A stretch of DNA of 9,245 bases from F1-120-MAGs023 sp038228615 (GCA_038228615.1 JBBRPC010000148.1:1-9245), one strand, 5' to 3'. Shown: positions 1-6,258, counted from the first letter of the stretch. Program-made: numbers and translations. The notes: generated by a model from the letters alone, not told the origin.

Positions 1-58
1 ATTCACCATCTCATGAAAAATTCAGGCTTGTGACCTTCTTGCACGGTGGAGCCTTCTC

Positions 59-74
59 CCTGTTACCGAACAGG
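59..74 (-). terminator. Small hairpin at the end of the 95-aa gene
   Basis: CCTGTT-ACCG-AACAGG is a perfect 6-bp inverted repeat with a 4-nt loop (loop CGGT on the minus strand). It contains the stop codon of the minus-strand gene. No U-tract follows, so it is at best a weak, intrinsic-like terminator or an RNA 3'-end stabiliser. Bases 1-58 hold nothing I can call. Confidence 0.3.
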
Positions 75-350
75 CAACGGGACATCGGCAGCGCCTCCAG
101 ATCTGAGGAATTCATACTTCAAATACGACGTTTGTGTTTCTGTGCCCGGATAGTGCGGTATCAATTGTGAGGTCTGAAAGAGCCGCCAGCCATCGCGCAG
201 CGCCGCAATCCCTGTTGTGTACGGCGGCTCATTTTCGTCTCCAGCCATCCTTCGGACTGCGCCTGTTCCGTCCCAGTACGACCAAGCGACCACGGGCGAA
301 TCGAGAGCGGAATCACCGAGGTACAACACGAGCACGTTCTGACGCTGCAT
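63..350 (-). CDS. Conserved hypothetical protein, 95 aa
   Basis: A 95-residue soluble protein with no signal peptide or membrane segment. I recall similar short uncharacterised proteins from bacteria with the same C-terminal block, here roughly residues 53-83, containing DGWRLFQTSQL, then a Pro-Gly turn and TSYLKYEF. No function is known to me and none is proposed. The composition (many aromatic residues, mixed charges, no low-complexity runs) looks like a real folded protein, unlike the Arg/Ser-rich reading frames on the other strand. The ATG at 348-350 is preceded by TAATGT and 7 nt, so the transcript probably starts at or next to the ATG; there is no Shine-Dalgarno sequence. It is divergent from ccr with 80 bp between start codons, so the two may share control. 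The stop codon lies inside a small hairpin (59-74). Confidence 0.72.
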   Translation of the reverse strand: MQRQNVLVLYLGDSALDSPVVAWSYWDGTGAVRRMAGDENEPPYTTGIAALRDGWRLFQTSQLIPHYPGTETQTSYLKYEFLRSGGAADVPLPVR

Positions 351-357
351 CGCGGAG

Positions 358-363
358 ACATTA
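358..363 (-). promoter_or_regulatory. -10 box for leaderless start of the 95-aa gene
   Basis: On the minus strand TAATGT is followed by 7 nt (CTCCGCG) and then the ATG. This matches the TANNNT spacing known for leaderless actinobacterial transcripts. No convincing -35 element is seen. Confidence 0.5.
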
Positions 364-416
364 ATAGCGCGGCGCAGAATTGACGCTGAGGTTGGTTCTG
401 CACGATGGTGCGCCAG

Positions 417-422
417 TAGCGT
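417..422 (+). promoter_or_regulatory. -10 box for leaderless start of ccr
   Basis: TAGCGT is followed by TGGGCCCT (8 nt) and ATG at 431. TTGGTT at 392-397 could be a -35 element with a 19-nt spacer. The spacing matches the boxes before the epimerase and carboxylase genes and supports 431, rather than the upstream TTG at 380, as the ccr start. Confidence 0.5.
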
Positions 423-430
423 TGGGCCCT

Positions 431-1783
431 ATGTCGAATGCCATTGCTGCTATCCGTGACGCCATTATCAACGACGCTCCTGCTGAGGAATTCGCGTCAC
501 TCGAACTTCCCACCTCGGTCAGGGGCGCGATGGTACGCGCCAGCGATCAAGAGATGTTCGGCGATCTCGACGACGACGAGCGCGACCCCCGCAAGGCCGT
601 ACGCGTCGAGGAGTTCCCACTTCCGGAGCTTGCCCCCGACGAGGCGTACGTCGCGGTGATGGCGAGCGCGATCAATTTTAATACCGTGTGGACTTCGATT
701 TTTCGTCCGCTCTCGACGTTTGGTTTCTTGCAGCGCCTCGGCAAGGAAAGCTACTGGGGTAAGCGCCACGACTTGCCGTACCACGTAATTGGTTCCGATG
801 CATCGGGCGTCGTGTTGCAAGTTGGCAGTGCTGTTCGCAACTGGAAATCAGGCGACCGAGTGACGGTGCAGTGCAATCACGTCGACGATCAGGATCCAAG
901 CGCGCACGACGATTCGATGTTCGCTTCGAATCAACGAATTTGGGGTTTCGAAACAAATTTTGGCGGACTCGCTGAGGTCGCAGTCGTGAAAGCGAACCAA
1001 TTGATGCCGAAGCCCGAGCACCTTTCTTGGGAAGAAGCAGCGTGCAACGGACTCTGCAACTCGACGAGTTATCGGATGATTGTGAGTAAGAACGGCTCAG
1101 CCATGCACCAAGGCGACAGCGTGCTCGTGTGGGGCGCGACGGGAGGCATTGGTGCCTATGCAGTGCAGTACGTCATGAATGGAGGTGGCACTCCTGTTGG
1201 CGTGGTGTCGTCTGAGAAGCGTGCGCAATTGTTGCGCGATATGGGTTGTGCGGCAGTGATTGATCGTCGCGCAGAGGATTTCAAGTTCTGGAAGACCGAC
1301 ACCGAACAAGACCCGAAGGAGTGGTTGCGACTGGGCAAAAAGATCCGATCGCTCATCGGGCGCGACGTCGACATTGTGTTCGAACACCCCGGCCGATCCA
1401 CGATGGGTGCTTCGGTATTCGTAGCGAAACGCGGTGGAATGATCATCACGTGTGCTGCGACGAGCGGGTTCATGATCGAATACGACAATCGCTATCTCTG
1501 GATGAACCTCAAGACCCTCAAAGGTTGCCATTTCGCCAATTATCGCGAGGCGTGGGAGGCGAACCGGCTCGTGTCGGAAGCCAAAATTCACCCCACTTTG
1601 TCGAAGGTTTTCACGCTTGAGAATACGGGTGAGGCTGCTTACAACGTCCACAAGAACCTGAGCGAAGGCAAGCTCGGCGTGTTGTGTTTGGCGCCAGGTG
1701 AAGGGCTTGGTGTTCGCAACGAGGCACTGCGGGAGCAACACATCGATCAGATCACGCTGTTTCGACGCTACGAAACCACCTAG
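431..1783 (+). CDS. ccr: Crotonyl-CoA carboxylase/reductase
   Basis: Catalyses NADPH-dependent reductive carboxylation of crotonyl-CoA with CO2 to (2S)-ethylmalonyl-CoA, the key step of the ethylmalonyl-CoA pathway; a cytosolic MDR-superfamily enzyme. With the ATG at 431 it has 450 residues, close to the usual family length. An MDR/GroES-like domain with AINFNTVWTSIF near 80-91 is followed by a Rossmann fold with WGATGGIGAYAVQY at about 234-247. The four residues known to hold CO2 in the Kitasatospora setae enzyme (N81, F170, E171, H365) appear conserved as N84, F173, E174 (GFETNFGG) and H367 (GCHFANYREA), which argues for a true carboxylase rather than a plain enoyl-CoA reductase. The frame is open up to a TTG at 380, adding 17 residues. 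I prefer 431 because MSNAIAAIRDAI fits family N-termini and a TANNNT box lies 8 nt upstream. The gene is convergent with the next one, 11 bp between stops. Confidence 0.93.
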   Translation: MSNAIAAIRDAIINDAPAEEFASLELPTSVRGAMVRASDQEMFGDLDDDERDPRKAVRVEEFPLPELAPDEAYVAVMASAINFNTVWTSIFRPLSTFGFLQRLGKESYWGKRHDLPYHVIGSDASGVVLQVGSAVRNWKSGDRVTVQCNHVDDQDPSAHDDSMFASNQRIWGFETNFGGLAEVAVVKANQLMPKPEHLSWEEAACNGLCNSTSYRMIVSKNGSAMHQGDSVLVWGATGGIGAYAVQYVMNGGGTPVGVVSSEKRAQLLRDMGCAAVIDRRAEDFKFWKTDTEQDPKEWLRLGKKIRSLIGRDVDIVFEHPGRSTMGASVFVAKRGGMIITCAATSGFMIEYDNRYLWMNLKTLKGCHFANYREAWEANRLVSEAKIHPTLSKVFTLENTGEAAYNVHKNLSEGKLGVLCLAPGEGLGVRNEALREQHIDQITLFRRYETT

Positions 1784-1798
1784 CAATTCCGTCGCTAG
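1780..1798. repeat. Short inverted repeat between convergent stop codons
   Basis: CTAGC-(9 nt)-GCTAG is a perfect 5-bp inverted repeat. The ccr stop TAG (1781-1783) lies in the left arm and the stop of the minus-strand propeller gene (1795-1797) in the right arm. It is too short to be confident of a bidirectional terminator, but it is the only such structure in the 11-bp junction. Confidence 0.25.
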
Positions 1799-2991
1799 CT
1801 GAGGTTGAACGCGACCAGCGTCGTGCCGTAGCTCACGAGCGCGACGCCGTTGCGAATAATCGGCTTTGACGTTGCCGCGTCGCCGTGGCCCTCGTCGCCG
1901 ATTGCGAGCGGACTACACGTCGCGGCGCCGCAACCTGCTGCCGAGAATGCCACCAAGCGCCCGTCGCGGGTCGCGACGTACACGCGTCCGCCAAACGTTG
2001 TCGGCGCGATCGGAGGGATTGATCCTGATGTCGGGGCCCCTCCGACGGACGCTGTCCATATCGGATCGCACTGACCGCTCGCGCAACCGTTGGCAGAGTA
2101 GGCACGAAGAACATCGTCGTTGCCCGCCGCGAAGATCGTGTTGTTGCTGGCGAATGCCGTCGGCGAAAGGATCGTTGCGACCGGTGTCGTGGTGAACGCT
2201 GCCGCACCCGTCGCTGCATCGAGGACGTGGATTGCTCCATCGGAACTCGTGGCTGCGATGTGTCCGTTGCCGGCGTTCGAAACGGTGAGCGCACCCGCAA
2301 CGGTGGCATTCCACGTGGGGGCGCAATAGCCAACCGGAAACGGTGGTGGAATCGGCACACACGAGGTGGCTGGATCAAAGCCGGTAACGCTTCCGCCTGC
2401 CATGAACGCGCGACCGCCGCTGATGGTGATCGGTCCCCCCACAACACCGTTGCCGAAGCTGAGGAACCAGGTACGTTGGAAATTGAGCCACGACAGTACC
2501 GGTGTTCCGCTGCCGTACGCGCCCCCGATATTTGCGGAGAGCGCGCCGTCGGCCGTGACGTCGCCAGCGATCTGATGGAATCCGACGGTTCCCGTGTGGG
2601 TGCCGTTCGCCGGATCGAAACTGATCACACCAGCACCACCCGCGAACGAAACGGCCGCGACGACTCGTCCGTTTGCGATCGCGGGCGCACCCACAAAAAC
2701 GCTGCTAAAGGCCGGATCACTGGGATCGACCACCAGGGTGTGCCAGCGAAGAGTTCCGGTGCTGAGATCCACCGCGGTCATCGCTGGTCCTGAAGCAAAG
2801 AATGCTGAGGTTCCCAATATCGCAGGACGCAGAATCGTCGTTGGTGCTGACGTCGACCACAGCTTCGCAAGCGCGGCGGGTGTTGTCTCGACTGCCTCGG
2901 CACGCGTTGCGATCATGACCGTAGGGATGCAAGAACCGGCAGCGACGGCGACAGACGCGATCGCGACCGACCATTGGGTACGTACCCGCAT
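1795..2991 (-). CDS. Secreted PQQ-like beta-propeller repeat protein
   Basis: A 398-residue exported protein. The N-terminus is a signal peptide (MRVRTQ, a hydrophobic stretch at about 8-28, likely cleavage after ATRAEA near residue 33). The mature part consists of repeated beta-propeller blades of the PQQ-like/BamB type: MTAVDLSTGTLRWHT (71-85), GVISFDPANG (121-130), AIHVLDAATGAAAF (253-266), VLRAYSANGC (294-303) and RLVAFSAAGC (345-354). Cysteine pairs follow some blades (211/223, 303/308, 354/359) and probably form disulfides outside the cell. Such proteins usually act as binding or scaffold proteins; no enzyme active site is visible and the ligand is unknown. The ATG at 2991 has a good Shine-Dalgarno (AGGGAG, 6 nt upstream). 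No clear lipobox is present. It is divergent from the epimerase gene, with 105 bp between starts. Confidence 0.85.
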   Translation of the reverse strand: MRVRTQWSVAIASVAVAAGSCIPTVMIATRAEAVETTPAALAKLWSTSAPTTILRPAILGTSAFFASGPAMTAVDLSTGTLRWHTLVVDPSDPAFSSVFVGAPAIANGRVVAAVSFAGGAGVISFDPANGTHTGTVGFHQIAGDVTADGALSANIGGAYGSGTPVLSWLNFQRTWFLSFGNGVVGGPITISGGRAFMAGGSVTGFDPATSCVPIPPPFPVGYCAPTWNATVAGALTVSNAGNGHIAATSSDGAIHVLDAATGAAAFTTTPVATILSPTAFASNNTIFAAGNDDVLRAYSANGCASGQCDPIWTASVGGAPTSGSIPPIAPTTFGGRVYVATRDGRLVAFSAAGCGAATCSPLAIGDEGHGDAATSKPIIRNGVALVSYGTTLVAFNLS

Positions 2992-3021
2992 GTGCTTCTC
3001 CCTGCCCAGATGTTGGAGCTC

Positions 3022-3050
3022 AGCATACGGATAGCACGGCGTTTCGACAA
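3022..3050 (-). promoter_or_regulatory. Candidate promoter of the propeller gene
   Basis: On the minus strand TTGTCG (3050-3045) and TATGCT (3027-3022) are separated by 17 nt. This predicts a transcript start near 3015 and a leader of about 24 nt carrying the AGGGAG ribosome-binding site. The -35 element lies inside the TCGACA/TGTCGA palindrome. Confidence 0.4.
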
Positions 3051-3057
3051 GTGTCGA
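3044..3057. promoter_or_regulatory. Candidate operator palindrome
   Basis: TCGACA-AG-TGTCGA is a perfect 6+6 inverted repeat with a 2-nt centre in the 105-bp divergent region. It covers the likely -35 element of the secreted propeller gene and lies about 25 bp upstream of the -10 box of the epimerase gene. This is a reasonable position for a dimeric regulator acting on both genes; no regulator gene lies in the window. Confidence 0.35.
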
Positions 3058-3082
3058 CAGGCTGGAATGCCAGGCAGGTCGC

Positions 3083-3088
3083 TAGACT
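3083..3088 (+). promoter_or_regulatory. -10 box for leaderless start of the epimerase gene
   Basis: TAGACT is followed by TGCGAACC (8 nt) and ATG at 3097. There is no Shine-Dalgarno, so the mRNA probably begins at the ATG. A good -35 element at normal spacing is not seen; TCGACA at 3054-3059 would need a 23-nt spacer. Confidence 0.5.
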
Positions 3089-3096
3089 TGCGAACC

Positions 3097-3498
3097 ATGC
3101 TGTTCACCGAAATTGACCATGTCGCAATCGCAGTCAACGATCTCGAGGCGGCGATCGCGTACTACCGCGACACGTTCGGGTGTGAAGTCGAACATCGTGA
3201 GCTGGTGGAAAAAGACGGCGTAGAAGAAGCGCTCCTGAAAGTGGCCGACTCCTATATCCAACTGCTCACCCCTTCTCGTCCCGATTCTCCAGTGGCGAAA
3301 TACATGGAGAAGAAGGGCGAAGGCATACATCACGTGGGATACCGCGTCGCCGACTGCGGCGAAGCTCTTGCAGCCGTCAAGGCGCAGGGCCACAAAGTCA
3401 TCGACGAAATGCCTCGTCCTGGATCGCGTGGCACAACGGTTGCGTTTGTCCACCCGAAGACGGCGTTTGGAACGTTGATCGAACTCGTGCAGGAATAG
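3097..3498 (+). CDS. mce: Methylmalonyl-CoA/ethylmalonyl-CoA epimerase
   Basis: Interconverts the 2S and 2R epimers of methylmalonyl-CoA, and in ethylmalonyl-CoA pathway organisms also ethylmalonyl-CoA, so that the B12-dependent mutases can use them. It has 133 residues, the usual size, in the vicinal-oxygen-chelate (glyoxalase-like) fold with two beta-alpha-beta-beta-beta modules. Likely metal ligands are H8 (IDHVAIAV), Q55 (YIQLL), H78 or H79 (GIHHVGYRV) and E129 (LIELVQE), matching the His-Gln-His-Glu set of the Propionibacterium enzyme. E43/E44 (VEEALLKV) lie in the catalytic-glutamate region. The frame is open 123 bases further upstream (to 2974), but the ATG at 3097 begins exactly where family members begin and has a TANNNT box 8 nt before it. 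The hydrolase follows after 6 nt. With ccr and the carboxylase nearby, the pathway assignment is strong. Confidence 0.93.
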   Translation: MLFTEIDHVAIAVNDLEAAIAYYRDTFGCEVEHRELVEKDGVEEALLKVADSYIQLLTPSRPDSPVAKYMEKKGEGIHHVGYRVADCGEALAAVKAQGHKVIDEMPRPGSRGTTVAFVHPKTAFGTLIELVQE

Positions 3499-3504
3499 CT
3501 CGTC

Positions 3505-4404
3505 GTGTCGGGCGCTGCAAACTCCGCCGCGGCCGACGCCGACGTGACCCAAGAGGTGACCCAAGAGGTGACCTGCGTCGAGCTTGGCGACGGTCGGGTT
3601 GTTGCATATGAGGTGCACGGCGACCCCACTGGAGTACCGGTGGTGTTGTTTCACGGGTCGCCAGGGTCGCGGTTGTTTGTTCCTCCGATAGTTCCGACGG
3701 GCATACGGCTCGTGACGTTTGATCGACCTGGGTACGGATGCAGTACTACAAACCCGGGACGTACGGTGCTCGATGCAGCCAGCGACGTTGTTGCATTGTG
3801 TGATCTTCTTGAAATCGATCGCGTTGCGTTGATCGGGTGGTCGGGAGGATGTCCGTTCGCGGTAGCGACCGCGTTTTCGTTGGGTGCGAACCGAGTGAGT
3901 GGCTTAGGAATTGTGAGTGGACCTGGTCCTCTCGACGAGGTGCCAGGAGCGTGGGACGCGCTCGGCGAGCGCAGACGCCCTGCGGCTGTTGTTGCCCGCA
4001 ATGGCGAAGCGCATCGCGCGACGAGGGGTATTGCACGCACGATGGCGCCGTTCGTTGCGAATCCGATTGCGTTCCTCAGCGATGGTCGCGGGCCTGACCG
4101 TGATCTCCTTGCCGACGCGACATTGCGTCCGATGCTCGAGGCTCAAATCGTCGAATCGCTCTGCAGCGGAGCCGACGGGATCGCGCAAGACCTGATCGCT
4201 ATGTGGATGCCATTCGGTTTCGCGCTGCGTGATGTTGATGTTCCGACGCAAATCTTTCACGGGGCGCTCGATCGGGACAATGGAGCAGATGTTGCGACAT
4301 ATGCCGGCCAGATCCCGAACGCTTCGCTCACCCTGTGGCCCGACCGGGCGCATTTCGCGATCCTGGCATGTTTCGACGAAGTTGTGACCAAGGTCCTCAC
4401 CTAG
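3505..4404 (+). CDS. Alpha/beta-hydrolase
   Basis: A 299-residue cytosolic serine hydrolase of the alpha/beta-hydrolase fold. The motifs are in the expected order: oxyanion-hole HGSPG (50-54), FDRPGYG (72-78), nucleophile elbow GWSGG with S113, acid D256 in HGALDRDN, and catalytic H283 in RAHFAIL, with a helical cap region in between. The substrate cannot be read from the sequence; most relatives are esterases, lactonases or similar. It starts with GTG 6 nt after the epimerase stop, and AGGA at 3491-3494, inside the end of the epimerase gene, can serve as its ribosome-binding site, so the two are probably co-transcribed. That makes a role linked to acyl-CoA or acyl-ester metabolism possible, but this is inference. 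The N-terminus contains a 12-bp DNA repeat coding VTQEVTQEVT, and translation could also start at GTG 3544, 3556 or 3568, just before the conserved fold. Confidence 0.87.
   Translation: MSGAANSAAADADVTQEVTQEVTCVELGDGRVVAYEVHGDPTGVPVVLFHGSPGSRLFVPPIVPTGIRLVTFDRPGYGCSTTNPGRTVLDAASDVVALCDLLEIDRVALIGWSGGCPFAVATAFSLGANRVSGLGIVSGPGPLDEVPGAWDALGERRRPAAVVARNGEAHRATRGIARTMAPFVANPIAFLSDGRGPDRDLLADATLRPMLEAQIVESLCSGADGIAQDLIAMWMPFGFALRDVDVPTQIFHGALDRDNGADVATYAGQIPNASLTLWPDRAHFAILACFDEVVTKVLT
3544..3573 (+). repeat. 12-bp tandem repeat in the hydrolase N-terminus
   Basis: GTGACCCAAGAG occurs twice in a row (3544-3555, 3556-3567), followed by a half copy GTGACC (3568-3573). It encodes VTQE-VTQE-VT ahead of the conserved hydrolase core. 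Exact identity suggests a recent duplication, and copy number could vary in frame. Each unit also carries a possible GTG start. Confidence 0.8.
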
Positions 4405-4410
4405 TTCATC

Positions 4411-4434
4411 GCCGAGGTGGTTGCCGAGGTCGTT
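4411..4434 (+). repeat. 12-bp tandem repeat upstream of the carboxylase gene
   Basis: GCCGAGGTGGTT and GCCGAGGTCGTT are adjacent 12-bp units differing at one base. They lie between the hydrolase stop and the carboxylase promoter box, in a 67-bp gap. The second unit overlaps the first bases of the possible -35 element TTGCAT (4433-4438). Confidence 0.65.
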
Positions 4435-4457
4435 GCATGCGCCACCTGCACCACAGG

Positions 4458-4463
4458 TACTGT
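4458..4463 (+). promoter_or_regulatory. -10 box for leaderless start of the carboxylase gene
   Basis: TACTGT is followed by TGGAACCC (8 nt) and ATG at 4472. TTGCAT at 4433-4438 could be the -35 element with a 19-nt spacer. The box implies the carboxylase gene has its own promoter besides any read-through from the epimerase-hydrolase pair. Confidence 0.5.
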
Positions 4464-4471
4464 TGGAACCC

Positions 4472-5998
4472 ATGTCGAATTCCAATCCGATCGAGGCGCG
4501 CATCGATCAGCTTGCCAAGCTCAAAGAGCAGGCATTTCACGCTGGTTCCGAAGCCGCAGTTGCCCGCCAACACGACCGCGGCAAGCTCACCGCGCGGGAA
4601 CGAATCGATCTCCTCGTCGATCCGGGCAGCTTCCATGAGCTCGACATGTTGGTCCGCCATCGCGCGCATGGTTTCGGTATCGAAAACAATCGGCCGTTGA
4701 CCGACGGAGTCGTGACGGGTTGGGGCACTGTCGATGGCCGCAAGATCTTTCTGTTCTCACAAGACTTCACGCTCTTTGGTGGGGCGCTCGGCGAAGTGTT
4801 TGCCGAGAAAATTCACAAGGTGATGGATCTCGCGGCGTCGGTCGGCGCACCGTTCATTGGGTTGAATGACGGTGCGGGTGCACGGATTCAAGAAGGTGTC
4901 GTGAGTCTCGCCAGCTATGGAGGAATCTTCCATCGCAACGTGCAAGCGAGCGGAGTTATCCCGCAGATCTCGGTGATCATGGGGCCGTGTGCGGGTGGCG
5001 CTGTGTATAGCCCCGCTATGACCGACTTCATCTTCATGGTGAAAGACACGTCGTATATGTTCATCACTGGCCCCGATGTGGTGAAGACAGTCACGGGGGA
5101 AGACGTCACCCAACAAGAACTCGGCGGTGCGGTCGCTCATGCGACGAAGTCGGGCGTCGCTACCTTTACTGCGGACGACGAACAACAATGTATCGAAATG
5201 GTTCGGTACTTATTGTCGTTTTTACCTTCGAACAACCTCGAAGACCCACCGTATTTTGCACCGACCGACGATCCGCTTCGCACCTGTGACAACATCTTGT
5301 CGTTGTTCCCCGATTCGGTGAACAAGGCATACGACATCAAGAAGGTCATCGCTGAAATCGCCGACGATGGCGAATTTTTCGAAGTGTTTCCGCAATGGGC
5401 GATGAACATCGTGTGTGGTTTCTCGCGAATCGACGGCCACGTCGTTGGTGTGGTTGGTAACCAGCCACAGGTACTCGCTGGGTGCCTCGATATCGACGCC
5501 TCCGAGAAGGCGGCGCGTTTCGTGCGCACGTGTGATGCATTCAACATCCCGCTCGTCACGTTTGTGGATGTGCCGGGCTTTCTTCCTGGTACAAATCAGG
5601 AACATGGTGGAATTATTCGTCACGGAGCGAAACTGCTCTACGCCTACTGCGAAGCGACGGTCCCGCGCGTGCAGATCATCACTCGCAAGGGGTACGGCGG
5701 CGCGTATGTCGTCATGAATTCCAAATCGATTGGCGCCGACCTTGCGTATGCCTGGCCCGCTGCTGAAATCGCAGTAATGGGAACCGACGGCGCGGTTCAG
5801 ATCCTTGGCAACAAGGGGCTCACGAAACAAGACTACGAAGAGAAGTTTTTGAATCCATATCAGGCTGCCGAACGTGGTTATGTCGACGATGTGATCGACC
5901 CTCGCGACACGCGCAAGGTATTGGTCGCTGCGCTCGAGGTATTGCGCACGAAGAAAGAAAGTCTGCCAGCGCGCAAACACGGCAACGGCCCCCTGTAA
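4472..5998 (+). CDS. pccB: Propionyl-CoA/acyl-CoA carboxylase, beta (carboxyltransferase) subunit
   Basis: Transfers the carboxyl group from carboxybiotin to propionyl-CoA, giving methylmalonyl-CoA; cytosolic, working with a biotin carboxylase/carrier alpha subunit that is not in this window. It has 508 residues, typical of the family, with two crotonase-like halves. The first carries LNDGAGARIQEGV (131-143) and the oxyanion-hole segment GPCAGGAVYSPAMTDF (171-186). The second carries FVDVPGFLPGTNQEHGGIIRHGAKLLYA (364-391) and RKGYGGAYVVM (405-415). D423, just before the AWPAAEIAVMG block, appears to correspond to the Asp that favours propionyl-CoA in Streptomyces coelicolor PccB; this mapping is from memory. 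The frame is open up to a TTG at 4421, but the ATG at 4472 fits family N-termini and has a TANNNT box 8 nt upstream. The epsilon-like gene overlaps its stop by one base. Confidence 0.95.
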   Translation: MSNSNPIEARIDQLAKLKEQAFHAGSEAAVARQHDRGKLTARERIDLLVDPGSFHELDMLVRHRAHGFGIENNRPLTDGVVTGWGTVDGRKIFLFSQDFTLFGGALGEVFAEKIHKVMDLAASVGAPFIGLNDGAGARIQEGVVSLASYGGIFHRNVQASGVIPQISVIMGPCAGGAVYSPAMTDFIFMVKDTSYMFITGPDVVKTVTGEDVTQQELGGAVAHATKSGVATFTADDEQQCIEMVRYLLSFLPSNNLEDPPYFAPTDDPLRTCDNILSLFPDSVNKAYDIKKVIAEIADDGEFFEVFPQWAMNIVCGFSRIDGHVVGVVGNQPQVLAGCLDIDASEKAARFVRTCDAFNIPLVTFVDVPGFLPGTNQEHGGIIRHGAKLLYAYCEATVPRVQIITRKGYGGAYVVMNSKSIGADLAYAWPAAEIAVMGTDGAVQILGNKGLTKQDYEEKFLNPYQAAERGYVDDVIDPRDTRKVLVAALEVLRTKKESLPARKHGNGPL

Positions 5999-6222
5999 TG
6001 GCCAGCGCGATGCGGATCTCACCCGATCCCACGGCGGATGAGGCAGCTGCAATTGCGGCCGTCATCGCGATCGTGACAGCACCCGTAGAGCCGGCGGTGA
6101 ACCCGCGTGACGACACGCTGCATGTTTGGGTCGAGGCGTCGCGACGGTCGGCAGTGGGTGCCGGGCTGCAGCGCGGACCATGGCGCCTTTCCGGAAGAAT
6201 CGCGCGGCGTGCCCGAGCCTAA
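5998..6222 (+). CDS. Acyl-CoA carboxylase epsilon-like small subunit
   Basis: A 74-residue protein whose ATG shares a base with the carboxylase stop (TAATG), so it is translationally coupled to the beta subunit. Its layout matches actinobacterial AccE/PccE epsilon subunits: an N-terminal helix beginning with a Pro/Thr-Asp-Glu turn and many alanines (PDPTADEAAAIAAVIAIV, residues 9-26), a polar linker containing a Trp and an Arg pair (VWVEASRR), and a C-terminal GPWRLSGR motif. Known epsilon subunits stimulate their carboxylase and hold the complex together. The sequence is poorly conserved in this family, so the call rests on position, size and the helix plus WRLSG ending. It is shorter and less Ala/Pro-rich in the middle than many actinomycete versions. 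The Arg-rich C-terminus is basic and could contact acidic surfaces of the beta subunit. Confidence 0.78.
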   Translation: MASAMRISPDPTADEAAAIAAVIAIVTAPVEPAVNPRDDTLHVWVEASRRSAVGAGLQRGPWRLSGRIARRARA

Positions 6223-6245
6223 ATAGACGCGCCTGGCTCAACGGG

Positions 6246-6251
6246 TAGGGT
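6246..6251 (+). promoter_or_regulatory. -10 box for leaderless start of the phosphoesterase gene
   Basis: TAGGGT is followed by CCCTTCT (7 nt) and GTG at 6259, the same arrangement as the other putative leaderless starts. There is no Shine-Dalgarno in the 36-bp gap after the epsilon-like gene. Confidence 0.42.
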
Positions 6252-6258
6252 CCCTTCT

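Noticed and set aside
1..58. Possible start of another minus-strand gene (ATG GTG AAT near the left edge)
   Set aside because: Only a few codons are visible and there is no ribosome-binding site or promoter box, so nothing can be supported.
380..430. TTG start at 380 for ccr, adding 17 residues
   Set aside because: Family N-termini fit the ATG at 431, and a TANNNT box lies 8 nt before that ATG. The extra residues look like translated promoter sequence. The longer form cannot be fully excluded.
2227..2793. 188-codon plus-strand open frame inside the propeller gene
   Set aside because: It is opposite a clearly real secreted-protein gene, rich in Arg/Asp/Gly, with no recognisable domain; a product of GC-rich codon bias.
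2929..2931. Possible lipoprotein cysteine (AGSC) in the signal peptide of the propeller protein
   Set aside because: The residue at -3 is Ala rather than Leu-like, and a normal cleavage site further on (ATRAEA) fits better.
2974..3096. Upstream extension of the epimerase reading frame to 2974
   Set aside because: It would cover the divergent promoter region and overlap the propeller gene start. The added residues do not resemble the epimerase family, which begins at the ATG at 3097.
5222..6052. 276-codon minus-strand open frame opposite the carboxylase gene
   Set aside because: The opposite strand encodes a highly conserved carboxylase, and this frame shows no family features. Long antisense frames are common in such sequence.
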